A DNA stretch of 64,000 nt from Vibrio hepatarius (GCF_018860525.1 NZ_JAHKPM010000060.1:98704-162703); one strand, 5' to 3'; positions 51,426-61,009 are shown, counted from the first letter of the stretch. The notes: generated from the letters alone by a model not told the origin. Numbers and translations: made by a program.

Positions 51426-52730
51426 ATGTCTTATGTTGCATTAAGCGGTTTATCCGCTGCTCAGTTAGATCTGAATACAACCAGTAATAATATTGCTAAC
51501 GCCGCCACTTATGGTTTTAAAGAATCTCGGGCGGAGTTTGGAGATGTTTATTCTAACTCATTGTTCACTCATGCGAAAACGACACCGGGTCAAGGTGTGC
51601 AGGCAGCAAAAGTTGCTCAACAGTTTCATGAGGGATCCAGTATTTATACCAACAACCCAATGGACCTTAGAATTTCTGGGACAGGCTTTTTCTCTGTCGC
51701 AAAAGATCGCTTGCAGCCAGCCACAAATGAGCTGACACGAAATGGTTCATTTCACTTGAACAAAAACAACTACATGGTTACAGCGAATGATGAGTTTTTG
51801 TTGGGGTATCAAGTAAATAAGGATACGGGTGATGTTTTGTCCTATGAGGCTTCACCTATCAATATTCCTAAAGAGTTTGGTAAGCCAAAACAGACAGCGA
51901 ATATTGAAGTCGGTTTTAATCTACCAGCAGGCGCTCCTTTAAAAGATCCAGCTTTGTTTGATATTACAGATCCTGAAACTTATAACCGTTCTACTTCTTC
52001 GTCTATCTACGATTCGATGGGGCAATCTTACAAACTGACGTCCTACTACCTTAAAGACGCGACTCAACCTAATACATGGTTAACCTATTATACTGTCACG
52101 GATTCTGATGGCGAGAAACCCATCAATATTGTTGGTGGGGATGCAACGTCACCAACAGGGCAAGTTGGACACACAATGAGGTTCAATAATGATGGTACTT
52201 TAGCTAGCATTAATAATAACCAAGATATAGTCACTGAGGCTTTGGGTACAGGAGCTAATCCAGTTAACTTAAATGGTGCAGATGAAACTCAAATCTTGGC
52301 ATTTGGACTAAAAGACGCGACACAATTTGCCGCTCCATTTGAGTTAACCAAATTTGATGAAGATGGCGCCACAACAGGTTTCTTAACCAAAGTTGATTTT
52401 GATGAAAATGGCAGTGTTTTAGGGACTTATTCAAATGGTGAGAATATTACCCTAGGAAGAGTAGCTTTAGTGCGCGTGGCTAATGAACAAGGTCTTGATA
52501 AAAAAGGCAGTACCCAGTGGGATTCGACGCAGTTTTCAGGGTCTAAAATTTGGGGTGAATCTAATAAAGGATCGTTTGGTAGTGTTTCGAGTGGTACCTT
52601 GGAGCAATCTAATATTGATATGACCCAAGAATTGGTTGATTTGATTACAGCCCAACGGAACTTCCAGGCTAACTCACGTTCTTTGGAAGTTCATAATCAA
52701 ACTCAACAGAATATTTTGCAGATTCGTTAA
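51426..52730 (+). CDS. flgE: Flagellar hook protein FlgE
   Basis: 434-residue hook subunit. The N-terminal axial motif is LDLNTTSNNIANAATYGFKESRAEF, the variable hook domains lie in the centre, and the C-terminal EQSNIDMTQELVDLITAQRNFQANSRSL is the standard end. Last gene of flgBCDE; a hairpin follows. Confidence 0.97.
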   Translation: MSYVALSGLSAAQLDLNTTSNNIANAATYGFKESRAEFGDVYSNSLFTHAKTTPGQGVQAAKVAQQFHEGSSIYTNNPMDLRISGTGFFSVAKDRLQPATNELTRNGSFHLNKNNYMVTANDEFLLGYQVNKDTGDVLSYEASPINIPKEFGKPKQTANIEVGFNLPAGAPLKDPALFDITDPETYNRSTSSSIYDSMGQSYKLTSYYLKDATQPNTWLTYYTVTDSDGEKPINIVGGDATSPTGQVGHTMRFNNDGTLASINNNQDIVTEALGTGANPVNLNGADETQILAFGLKDATQFAAPFELTKFDEDGATTGFLTKVDFDENGSVLGTYSNGENITLGRVALVRVANEQGLDKKGSTQWDSTQFSGSKIWGESNKGSFGSVSSGTLEQSNIDMTQELVDLITAQRNFQANSRSLEVHNQTQQNILQIR

Positions 52731-52772
52731 GACAACTTGTAAAACGTTAAGACATCCCGCATATCAAGCATG

Positions 52773-52801
52773 AATAAGCTGGTGGCAACAGCCAGCTTAT
52801 T
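52773..52801 (+). terminator. Hairpin after flgE
   Basis: AATAAGCTGG and CCAGCTTATT pair over 10 bp around a 9-nt loop; the tail is ATCTTG, so termination is probably incomplete. It marks the end of flgBCDE. Confidence 0.7.
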
Positions 52802-52891
52802 ATCTTGCCACCTCCGGCAACTCTCTTCATATTTGGTCTCACTTTTCAATTATTCTACCTTTAAACTTCTGATTTATTGATGTTTTATGAT

Positions 52892-52908
52892 GTGGCGTGA
52901 TATTTGCT
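52892..52908 (+). promoter_or_regulatory. Sigma-54 promoter of flgFGHIJ
   Basis: GTGGCGT-N5-TTGCT with exact GG-N10-GC spacing, 35 bp before the flgF start. The -12 box is perfect; the -24 box departs after TGGC. Confidence 0.75.
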
Positions 52909-52942
52909 TTGTCTAGGTTAAGTGAGATTTTTGGAGCAAATT

Positions 52943-53692
52943 ATGGATCGTGCATTGTTTCTTGCTATGAGTGGCGCTAAGCAAAATATGCAGGCTATGC
53001 AGCTTAGAGCTAACAACTTGGCAAATGTTGGTACAACCGGTTTTCGCGCTGATCTAGCGCAGGCCCGTTCTATGCAAGCATATGGCGAAGGTATGCCTAG
53101 TCGAGTATTTAGTATGACTGAGCGTCCCGGACACAATTTTCAACAAGGTAGTGTCATCACTACTGGTCGAAGTTTAGATGTCACTATTCAAGATCAAGGC
53201 TGGATCGCGGTTCTTGACAATATGGGTAAAGAGGGATTAACCCGAAACGGTAATATGAATATTGATGTTAATGGCTTACTTACGACTGGTGGAGGAAATC
53301 TAGTTCTAGGTGAGACAGGGGCACCAATCACTGTGCCAATCCCCGTGAGTAAAATTGAAGTGGGTAGTGATGGAACTATTTCAGTTGTGCCTCAAGGTGC
53401 TCCAGCTGATGCTATTGAAATTGTTGATCGCATTAAGCTAACGAGTACCAATAACCGCTCACTTTATAAAGATGTGAATGGAGTATTTCGTTCCAAGGAT
53501 CCAAATGCGGCATATGAAATGGATGCCAATGTTAAGTTGCTAACGGGTGCTCTAGAAGGCAGTAACGTTAATGCTATCGGTGAAATGACCAATCTAATTG
53601 ACCTTCAACGTCAGTTTGAAATGCAGGTCAAAATGATGAGCACAGCTGAAGATATGGACAAAGCGTCAGACTCTTTGCTTCGTATGAGCTAA
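52943..53692 (+). CDS. flgF: Flagellar proximal rod protein FlgF
   Basis: 249-residue rod protein. The ATG at 52943 gives the usual MDRALFLAMSGAKQNM and has GGAG 7 nt upstream; an in-frame GTG at 52922 is less likely. The axial motif LRANNLANVGTTGFRAD and the end NAIGEMTNLIDLQRQFEMQVKMM are present. First gene of flgFGHIJ. Confidence 0.96.
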   Translation: MDRALFLAMSGAKQNMQAMQLRANNLANVGTTGFRADLAQARSMQAYGEGMPSRVFSMTERPGHNFQQGSVITTGRSLDVTIQDQGWIAVLDNMGKEGLTRNGNMNIDVNGLLTTGGGNLVLGETGAPITVPIPVSKIEVGSDGTISVVPQGAPADAIEIVDRIKLTSTNNRSLYKDVNGVFRSKDPNAAYEMDANVKLLTGALEGSNVNAIGEMTNLIDLQRQFEMQVKMMSTAEDMDKASDSLLRMS

Positions 53693-53713
53693 CCAAAGGA
53701 TTAGGAGAAAGGT

Positions 53714-54502
53714 ATGCATCCGGCATTATGGGTAAGTAAAACGGGCTTAGACGCCCAGCAAACTAATATACAAACAATTTCAAACAACCTTGCGAACGCT
53801 TCGACTGTTGGTTATAAGAAGAGTCGCGCTGTGTTTGAAGATTTATTTTACCAAAATATCAATCAGCCAGGTGGGCAGTCTTCACAAAATACTGAATTAC
53901 CGAGTGGTTTGATGTTAGGAGCCGGCTCTAAGGTAGTTGCTACTCAAAAGGTGCATACACAGGGCAACACACAAACGACGAATAATAGCCTCGACATGAT
54001 GGTTGAAGGTGATGGCTTTTTCCAAATTTTGATGCCAGATGGTAACATTGGCTATAGCCGAAATGGTCAGTTCACTGTGAATGATGAAGGGATTATTGTC
54101 ACTTCTGGTGCAGGTTATTCACTTGAACCAGAAATCGCAATTCCCGAAGACGCCATAAGTATCACAGTTGGGACAGATGGTGAAGTTTCGGTTCGAATAC
54201 GAGGCCAACAAGAAAACCAAGTACTGGGGCAGATAACGACTGTTGATTTTATTAACCCTGGTGGTCTTGAACCCATTGGACAGAACTTGTATCTACCTAC
54301 TGGGGCAAGTGGTGATCCTCAGGAGGGGGTTCCAGGTTTTGATGGTTTTGGTGATATTCGTCAGTCTATGTTGGAAACATCGAATGTCAATGTAACAGAA
54401 GAGCTGGTCAATATGATTGAAGCCCAACGTGTCTATGAAATGAACTCTAAAGTTATTTCAGCAGTTGATAAAATGATGAGCTTTGTAAATCAGCAATTAT
54501 AA
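53714..54502 (+). CDS. flgG: Flagellar distal rod protein FlgG
   Basis: 262-residue distal rod subunit (MHPALWVSKTGLDAQQTNIQTISNNLANASTVGYKKSRAVFEDLFYQ in style), with C-terminal SNVNVTEELVNMIEAQRVYEMNSKVI. The distal rod carries the L and P rings encoded just downstream. Confidence 0.98.
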   Translation: MHPALWVSKTGLDAQQTNIQTISNNLANASTVGYKKSRAVFEDLFYQNINQPGGQSSQNTELPSGLMLGAGSKVVATQKVHTQGNTQTTNNSLDMMVEGDGFFQILMPDGNIGYSRNGQFTVNDEGIIVTSGAGYSLEPEIAIPEDAISITVGTDGEVSVRIRGQQENQVLGQITTVDFINPGGLEPIGQNLYLPTGASGDPQEGVPGFDGFGDIRQSMLETSNVNVTEELVNMIEAQRVYEMNSKVISAVDKMMSFVNQQL

Positions 54503-54526
54503 ACCTGAGGTAATGAGGAGATTGTT

Positions 54527-55306
54527 ATGAATCGTTTACTGACCATTATTACACTGGTTTTACTCTCAGGTTGCTCTATGCTGGAAGCTCCGATTGAAAC
54601 CTCTGATATTGTTCAAGGTACCACGACGGTGGATGCTGTTGAAGGCGATAAATCAGACGACGAGAGCTCAGGTATTATTGATACATTACGTGGAAGAACT
54701 GATCCACTTGCAGGAGATCCTGCATGGGCACCTATTCACCCGAAACATAAACCGGAACATTATGTAGCAGAAACAGGATCGTTATTTAACATTTCTAATG
54801 CAACCAGCTTGTATGATGATTCTAAGCCTCGTGATATTGGTGATATTATTACTGTGACTTTAGATGAAAACACCAAGGCTGCAAAAAGTGCTGATGCGGA
54901 TCTTTCGAAAAATAATGATGCATCAATGGATCCACTCGAAGTCGGTGGCCAGCAACTCAATATTGGGGATTATAATTTCTCCTACAATCTGACTAATGAC
55001 AACTCGTTTAGTGGTAGTGCTGCGGCTAATCAAAGCAACAGTATTTCTGGTTCGATTACCGTTGAAGTCATTGAAGTTTTAGCAAATGGGAACCTTGTTA
55101 TTCGAGGTGAAAAATGGCTGTCTCTCAATACTGGGGATGAGTATATTAGATTGAGTGGTACCATACGATCAGATGATATTTCTCACGAAAATACAATAGC
55201 GTCAAATCGTATTTCGAACGCGAGAATTCAATATTCAGGTACAGGTACTCAACAAGATATGCAAGAACCTGGATTTTTGGCACGATTCTTTAATGTTGCT
55301 CTTTAA
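54527..55306 (+). CDS. flgH: Flagellar L-ring protein FlgH
   Basis: 259-residue outer-membrane lipoprotein with lipobox LLSGC (Cys16). Family features include RDIGDIITVTLDENTKAAKSA and the C-terminal SGTIRSDDISHENTIASNRISNARIQYSGTG-type block. It forms the L ring of the basal body. Confidence 0.97.
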   Translation: MNRLLTIITLVLLSGCSMLEAPIETSDIVQGTTTVDAVEGDKSDDESSGIIDTLRGRTDPLAGDPAWAPIHPKHKPEHYVAETGSLFNISNATSLYDDSKPRDIGDIITVTLDENTKAAKSADADLSKNNDASMDPLEVGGQQLNIGDYNFSYNLTNDNSFSGSAAANQSNSISGSITVEVIEVLANGNLVIRGEKWLSLNTGDEYIRLSGTIRSDDISHENTIASNRISNARIQYSGTGTQQDMQEPGFLARFFNVAL

Positions 55307-55358
55307 AACTTACTAAAGTCGAAGTTTTGGCGCTATGGTATCGAATGAAGGTAACCTA

Positions 55359-56450
55359 ATGAAAATATTATTTCTACTACTGGCTTGCATTACAATGGTT
55401 TCAACACAAGCCAATGGCGCGCGGATTAAAGATATCTCGCAAGTGGCTGGTGTACGAGCAAACCAGCTAGTTGGGTATGGGTTAGTCACTGGATTACCTG
55501 GGACTGGCGAGTCTACCCCTTTTACTGACCAAAGTTTTAATGCCATGCTAGAGAATTTTGGGATTCAGCTTCCGGCGGGTACTAAACCAAAATCAAAAAA
55601 TGTAGCCGCCGTTATTATCACTGCAGAACTCGCTGCATTTGCTAAGCAAGGACAAACGATTGATGTGACCGTTACTTCTATTGGCGCTGCAAAGAGTCTT
55701 CGTGGTGGAACATTGATGCAGACCATGCTTAAAGGGGTTGATGGGCAAATTTATGCCGTTGCACAAGGTAATTTAGTTGTCAGTGGCTTTAGTGCTACAG
55801 GTGCAGATGGCTCAAAGATCGTTGGTAATAACCCTACAGCAGGCATGATTTCTAATGGCGCGATAGTCGAACGAGAGATACCTTCACCATTTGGCCGTAG
55901 TGACTATATTACGTTTAATTTGCTTGAATCAGATTTCACAACGGCTCAGCGTATGGCTGACGCAGTCAATAATTTTCTAGGACCTCAAATGGCGCAACCA
56001 ATTGATGCGACGTCGGTCAGAGTTCGTGCTCCTCGTGATGTCTCTCAGCGAGTCTCTTTCCTTTCAGCGATTGAGAACCTAGAATTTGAACCCGCTGAAG
56101 GCTCTGCCAAAATTATCGTCAATTCTCGTACTGGCACTATTGTGGTTGGTAAGCATGTACGTTTGAAGCCAGCTGCAGTGACTCATGGTGGCATGACAGT
56201 CGCCATTAAAGAAAACCTTAATGTTAGTCAACCCAATGCATTTGGTGGTGGTGAGACAGTTGTGACCCCGGATACTGATATTGAAGTGACAGAAAAACAA
56301 GGGAAAATGTTCAAATTTGAACCTGGATTGACACTTGATGATCTCGTACGTGCGGTCAACGAAGTTGGAGCAGCACCATCCGATTTAATGGCTATTTTAC
56401 AAGCACTAAAGCAGGCTGGGGCTATCGAAGGCCAGTTGATTGTAATCTAG
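55359..56450 (+). CDS. flgI: Flagellar P-ring protein FlgI
   Basis: 363-residue periplasmic ring protein. The start at 55359 opens a signal peptide (MKILFLLLACITMVSTQANGA) behind GAAGG; the frame is open to 55335 but without a signal. Conserved blocks are RIKDISQVAGVRANQLVGYGLVTGLPGTGE and the C-terminal DLMAILQALKQAGAIEGQLIVI. FlgA assists its assembly. Confidence 0.97.
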   Translation: MKILFLLLACITMVSTQANGARIKDISQVAGVRANQLVGYGLVTGLPGTGESTPFTDQSFNAMLENFGIQLPAGTKPKSKNVAAVIITAELAAFAKQGQTIDVTVTSIGAAKSLRGGTLMQTMLKGVDGQIYAVAQGNLVVSGFSATGADGSKIVGNNPTAGMISNGAIVEREIPSPFGRSDYITFNLLESDFTTAQRMADAVNNFLGPQMAQPIDATSVRVRAPRDVSQRVSFLSAIENLEFEPAEGSAKIIVNSRTGTIVVGKHVRLKPAAVTHGGMTVAIKENLNVSQPNAFGGGETVVTPDTDIEVTEKQGKMFKFEPGLTLDDLVRAVNEVGAAPSDLMAILQALKQAGAIEGQLIVI

Positions 56451-56458
56451 GAGGCAGC

Positions 56459-57373
56459 ATGATTAATAATGGCAAAGATGTTGGATTTATCCATGATATC
56501 GCAAATCTCGATAAACTCCGCCAGAAGGCAGTTGATGGTGATAAAAGCAGCGAAAAAGAAGCTTTGAGTGCTGCAGCAAAACAATTTGAGTCCATTTTTA
56601 CTTCTATGCTGTTTAAGTCAATGAGAGATGCCAATTCAACGTTCGAATCTGGATTGATGGATAGTCAAAATCAGCAGTTTTATCGCCAGATGATGGATGA
56701 GCAGATGGCAAGTGAACTGAGTGCTTCGGGGTCCCTAGGTTTAGCCGATATGATAGTTGCTCAGTTATCTTCAGGTTCAGTCGAGAATTCTAATGCTGCT
56801 GCTCGAGAAGTAAATTTTGAATCTATGATGAATAAAATTGATGGTATTCGTCAATCTGGAAATGTATCAAGCGTACCTCCGAAAAATCAGGTTCAAAGCA
56901 TAGAAACAGACGTTTTTGAATCTCCACAATCATTTGTCACCACAATGAAACCTTATGCGGAAAAAGCAGCGCGTGCGCTTGGTGTAGATTCCTCATTGCT
57001 ATTAGCTCAAGCAGCCCTTGAAACAGGTTGGGGACAAAAAGTTATTGGTAATAGCCGTGGAAGCAGCCATAACTTGTTCAATATCAAAGCTGACAAAAGA
57101 TGGGCTGGAGACAAAGTTGCAAGCCAAACGTTAGAATATCATCAAGGTATTCCAGTCAAAGAAAATGCTGCGTTTAGATCATACTCAAATTTTGAGGATA
57201 GCTTTAGCGACTACGTCCGCTTTTTAAATGAAAATCCACGGTATAATACGGCTCTTAGTCACCAAGGAAATGATGAGCAGTTTATTAAGGGTATTCATCA
57301 AGCGGGTTATGCGACAGATCCTGAATACGTTGATAAAATCTTAAAAGTCAAAGCTCAAATCGAACAGATGTAA
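56459..57373 (+). CDS. flgJ: Rod cap and peptidoglycan hydrolase FlgJ
   Basis: 304-residue two-domain protein. The N-terminal half (about 1-110) caps the growing rod (AAKQFESIFTSMLFKSMRDAN); the C-terminal half (about 150-304) is a GH73 glucosaminidase with the catalytic Glu in AALETGWGQKVIG. It opens the cell wall for the rod. Last gene of flgFGHIJ. Confidence 0.96.
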   Translation: MINNGKDVGFIHDIANLDKLRQKAVDGDKSSEKEALSAAAKQFESIFTSMLFKSMRDANSTFESGLMDSQNQQFYRQMMDEQMASELSASGSLGLADMIVAQLSSGSVENSNAAAREVNFESMMNKIDGIRQSGNVSSVPPKNQVQSIETDVFESPQSFVTTMKPYAEKAARALGVDSSLLLAQAALETGWGQKVIGNSRGSSHNLFNIKADKRWAGDKVASQTLEYHQGIPVKENAAFRSYSNFEDSFSDYVRFLNENPRYNTALSHQGNDEQFIKGIHQAGYATDPEYVDKILKVKAQIEQM

Positions 57374-57482
57374 ATTGATGCATTTTTGATGACAAAACAA
57401 TCAAAACAGTAGCATTATGTTCTTTGACCTTGACACAGGATCCCCAGTGTCATTATTAATATCCCGCACCCGCACCCGAAAC

Positions 57483-57499
57483 TTGGTATATATCTTGCT
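57483..57499 (+). promoter_or_regulatory. Sigma-54 promoter of flgKL
   Basis: TTGGTAT-N5-TTGCT with exact GG-N10-GC spacing, 60 bp before flgK. Just upstream is a short CCCGCA tandem (57463-57478). Confidence 0.82.
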
Positions 57500-57558
57500 T
57501 GATAAGTAATTAAGGATATGTAGTTGTACTGCTTTTATTAGGCTTTCCTGGGGGCGAT

Positions 57559-59433
57559 ATGGCATCTGATCTACTGGGCCTTGGTGCACAAAGTGTACTC
57601 ACTGCTCAGAGACAACTTAACACCACCGGACATAACATCTCTAATGTGAATACAGAGGGTTATAACCGTCAGTCGGTGATACAAGGTACCAACATGCCAC
57701 ACCAATACGGTGGGGAAACCTATGGTATGGGTGTACATGTGGACAATGTTCGCCGCTCTTGGGATCAGTTTGCCGTTAATGAGCTCAACCTTTCTACTAC
57801 AAATCATGCCAATAAAGTCGACGATGAAGAAAACTTAGAAATGCTGTCTAGTATGCTTGACTCCGTCGCTTCGAAAAAAATACCAGAGAATCTTAATGAG
57901 TGGTTTGATGCTGTTAAGTCGCTCGCTGACAGCCCAAATGATGTCGGGGCTAGAAAAGTGGTATTGGAGAAAGCAGATCTTATTACTCAAAACCTTAACG
58001 ATTTCCATGAGACTGTCCGTTTGCAATCTGATGTGGTCAATAAAAAACTCGATCTCGCTATCGAAAGAGTGAACCAATTAGCACTTGAAATAAGAGATAT
58101 GCATCGGCTGATGATGCGCACACCTGGGCCGCATAATGATTTGATGGACACTCATGAAAAGCTTATCGCTGAACTTTCCGAGTATACAAAAGTTACTGTG
58201 ACACCTAGAAAAAATGCCGAAGGCTTTAACGTTCATATTGGCAATGGCCACACTCTAGTCTCTGGTACAGAAGCAAGCCAACTTAAGATGATGGATGGGT
58301 ATCCTGACGTTCATCAGCGCCGATTAGCAATGATCGAAGGTAAAGGGATGAAAGCCATTACCACGCGAGATATAGATGGGAAAATTGGTGCGATGCTATC
58401 GATGAGAGATGAGAAGATCCCTTATATTATGGATGAGTTGGGAAAAATGACGACTGCATTTTCCCACGATATCAACCAGCTTCAGACCCAGGGTTTAGAT
58501 TTAAGGGGGAATGTCGGTGGCTTGATATTTACTGATGTAAACTCACAAGTTGTTGCCAAATCTCGCGCTGTTGCATCATCGGATTCATTAGCAGATATTG
58601 AAGTTTATATCGAGGATCTTAGTCGTTTAATTGCGGGAGAATATTCACTTCAATATACCGATGGTGATTATTATATAAAACGTCCTAGTGGAGAGCAGTT
58701 CATTGTTCCTGTGGTCGGTAATTCAATTTCCCTTGATGGTATCCGCATAGAGATTAAAAATGATCTTAAAACGGGTGAAAGGGTATTGATAAGACCGACT
58801 AGAAATGCAGCGGCTCAAATTCAGATGGAGACGAATGACCCTTCAGAAATTGCTGCGCAAAGTTATGAAGCCTCGACAACGTTTGCCCAAGGTAGCGCTG
58901 AATTTTTCATTGTTAATGCTGGAGAATTACGTGAATTTGAGGTGATTATTTCACCAAATGGCCAGCAGTTTGCCGTAACGGATACCGATGGAAATATTCT
59001 TTTATCACCTCAGGCTTATCCTCCGTCTGGGCCTGTAACAGTCTTAGGAACCTCGTTTGCAATAACTCCAGGTGCATTACCTAATGACAAGTTTACGGCA
59101 AATCTTGTCCCTTCAGAAGGTGGCAATGGAAACCTTCTGAATATGCAAGATATCCAGACTAAAAAGCATTTAAATGATGGAGAGTCTACCGTTTTAGACC
59201 TTTATCATAATCTCAATACTGATGTTGGGCTGCAAATGTCGACTGCTTCACGTCTTACAGACGTCTCTCGTTTGGAGAAAGAGTCGGCACAGGAACGTAT
59301 TGCGACTATTTCCGGTGTTAACTTGGATGAAGAAGCAGCCAATATGATGAAGTTCCAGCAAATATATATGGCATCGTCACGTATCATGCAGGCTTCAAAT
59401 GATACTTTTAACACTATATTGGCGTTAAGGTAG
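57559..59433 (+). CDS. flgK: Hook-filament junction protein FlgK (HAP1)
   Basis: 624-residue junction protein. It opens with LLGLGAQSVLTAQRQLNTTGHNISNVNTEGYNRQSV and ends with SGVNLDEEAANMMKFQQIYMASSRIM, both diagnostic. It is exported with FlgN as chaperone. The central variable region makes it longer than the ~550 residues of enterobacterial FlgK, normal for Vibrio. Confidence 0.96.
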   Translation: MASDLLGLGAQSVLTAQRQLNTTGHNISNVNTEGYNRQSVIQGTNMPHQYGGETYGMGVHVDNVRRSWDQFAVNELNLSTTNHANKVDDEENLEMLSSMLDSVASKKIPENLNEWFDAVKSLADSPNDVGARKVVLEKADLITQNLNDFHETVRLQSDVVNKKLDLAIERVNQLALEIRDMHRLMMRTPGPHNDLMDTHEKLIAELSEYTKVTVTPRKNAEGFNVHIGNGHTLVSGTEASQLKMMDGYPDVHQRRLAMIEGKGMKAITTRDIDGKIGAMLSMRDEKIPYIMDELGKMTTAFSHDINQLQTQGLDLRGNVGGLIFTDVNSQVVAKSRAVASSDSLADIEVYIEDLSRLIAGEYSLQYTDGDYYIKRPSGEQFIVPVVGNSISLDGIRIEIKNDLKTGERVLIRPTRNAAAQIQMETNDPSEIAAQSYEASTTFAQGSAEFFIVNAGELREFEVIISPNGQQFAVTDTDGNILLSPQAYPPSGPVTVLGTSFAITPGALPNDKFTANLVPSEGGNGNLLNMQDIQTKKHLNDGESTVLDLYHNLNTDVGLQMSTASRLTDVSRLEKESAQERIATISGVNLDEEAANMMKFQQIYMASSRIMQASNDTFNTILALR

Positions 59434-59444
59434 GAGGCAGATAA

Positions 59445-60638
59445 ATGATGACTAGAATTTCAAGCTTCCATAATTATGAAGCTGTACAGAATGATATCCG
59501 TCGTCAGGAATCTAAAATACATCATAACCAGGCTCAACTCGCTTCGGGTAAGAAACTGTTGACGGCAAGTGATGATCCCTTGGCAACTCATTATATCCAA
59601 AATATAGGTCAACAAAATGAGCAGCTACGTCAGTTTACTGATGCCATTGTATTAAGCCGAAATCGTCTAGAACACCATGAAGTTATTATTGCGAATGCTG
59701 AACAATATGCTGATGAAGCTAAGCGTACAGTAATGGAAATGATTAATGGTTCGCTATCGCCTGAAGACCGAATTGCAAAACGTCGTGAGTTGCAAGAAAT
59801 CGCTAACAATTTTTTGAACTTGTCTAACGTGCAAGATGAAATTGGTAACTACATATTTGCGGGAACAAAACCGAAGAATCAACCTTTCTTTCGTGACAAA
59901 AATGGGGACATTTCCTACGCCGGTGATGATTATCAACGCAAGATGAAAGTATCGAATAGTTTAGAAATCCCAATAAATGATCCCGGTAGCAAGCTATTCA
60001 TGGAGATTGATAATCCATTTGGTGATTTTGAGCCAGAGTATGAGTTAAATGATGCTTCTGATTTGCTACTTGAGCGCGCCATAAATCTCAATCAAGATGA
60101 CCAGTCAGTCTATAAAGTTACGTTTGTTGAAATGCCGGATGGCAATTTTGGTTACCAACTTGAGCGTGATGGCGCTGTGGTAAGTGCGGATACGTTTAAC
60201 CCGTCTACTGGAGTTAAGTTTGAAGATATCACCATACAAATAAAGGGACAGATCACCAAAGGTGATGCAATTTCATTAGTTCCAAAAAAATCATACAGTC
60301 TTTTCGATACGTTCAAGCAGGCGATGTTGCTTTCTGAAGGCTCTGTCTCAGATACATCTAATACTGCCGAGTTGCATCAGGTTACGGAAGAATTTCACGC
60401 TGGATTTATTCACCTCAATAAATCGAGAACAGATGTAGGTGCTCGTTTGAATACCTTAGATATTCAAGAAGAGCAACATGAGGATTTTAAACTGACCTTG
60501 GCTAAATCGAAGAGCACCTTTGAAGATCTAGATTATGCCGATGCAGTTATCGAATTTAATGAAAACTCACGCGCACTACAAGCATCTCACAAAGCTTTTG
60601 GTAAAACAAAAGAGTTAACACTATTTAATTATATCTAG
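59445..60638 (+). CDS. flgL: Hook-filament junction protein FlgL (HAP3)
   Basis: 397-residue junction protein with flagellin-like ends (RISSFHNYEAVQNDIRRQESKIHHNQAQLASGKKLLTASDDP near the N-terminus; DLDYADAVIEFNENSRALQASHKAFGK at the C-terminus). Two adjacent ATGs; the first is well spaced from AGGAGG. It follows flgK by 11 bp. Confidence 0.96.
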   Translation: MMTRISSFHNYEAVQNDIRRQESKIHHNQAQLASGKKLLTASDDPLATHYIQNIGQQNEQLRQFTDAIVLSRNRLEHHEVIIANAEQYADEAKRTVMEMINGSLSPEDRIAKRRELQEIANNFLNLSNVQDEIGNYIFAGTKPKNQPFFRDKNGDISYAGDDYQRKMKVSNSLEIPINDPGSKLFMEIDNPFGDFEPEYELNDASDLLLERAINLNQDDQSVYKVTFVEMPDGNFGYQLERDGAVVSADTFNPSTGVKFEDITIQIKGQITKGDAISLVPKKSYSLFDTFKQAMLLSEGSVSDTSNTAELHQVTEEFHAGFIHLNKSRTDVGARLNTLDIQEEQHEDFKLTLAKSKSTFEDLDYADAVIEFNENSRALQASHKAFGKTKELTLFNYI

Positions 60639-60713
60639 CTTCAGTGCCATATGTGCTCTGCCGTATGTGCGAAGTGAGATAGAGTCACCTGGTTAGAAAA
60701 TTGTTGTTAAGCA

Positions 60714-60746
60714 GTGGCAACCAAGTGGCAAATAAGCGGCAACAAG
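60714..60746 (+). repeat. Three imperfect 11-bp tandem repeats after flgL
   Basis: GTGGCAACCAA, GTGGCAAATAA and GCGGCAACAAG follow each other without gaps. The third overlaps the hairpin at 60735-60755. Confidence 0.7.
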
Positions 60747-60755
60747 ATTGCCGCT
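60735..60755 (+). terminator. Hairpin after flgKL
   Basis: AGCGGCAA and TTGCCGCT pair around CAAGA, about 100 nt after flgL. No T-run follows, so its role as terminator is uncertain. Confidence 0.45.
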
Positions 60756-60855
60756 GCGGGATACCGGCAAACTTAGTTAGGATATGACCTAGGTTAAAAG
60801 TCGGTAATATACTGAAAATAAAAGTAAAATTTAATTTTCTATTGGTTTTTAAAAG

Positions 60856-60872
60856 TTGGCATACTACTTGTA
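60856..60872 (+). promoter_or_regulatory. Probable sigma-54 promoter of the first flagellin
   Basis: TTGGCAT-N5-TTGTA fits RpoN in the -24 box and spacing, but the -12 dinucleotide is GT rather than GC. It is 137 bp before the flagellin start. In V. cholerae the first flagellin (flaA) is the sigma-54-dependent one, which supports the call. Confidence 0.6.
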
Positions 60873-60972
60873 TTTATGTAAGCAAGAGTTTAACTAGCAG
60901 GTTTTAAGTAGGTATATCCTACTTAGCAAGTCATCTACGGTCAGTGCTTCCAACTGAGATTAAGCTGGCCGC

Positions 60973-60990
60973 TTCGCAAGCACTTGCGAA
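60973..60990 (+). promoter_or_regulatory. Leader hairpin before the first flagellin
   Basis: TTCGCAAG-CA-CTTGCGAA is a perfect 8+8 palindrome 5 nt before the flagellin's AGGAG. In the mRNA it would form a stem close to the ribosome-binding site. Confidence 0.55.
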
Positions 60991-61009
60991 CTCAATAGGA
61001 GAGCAGACT

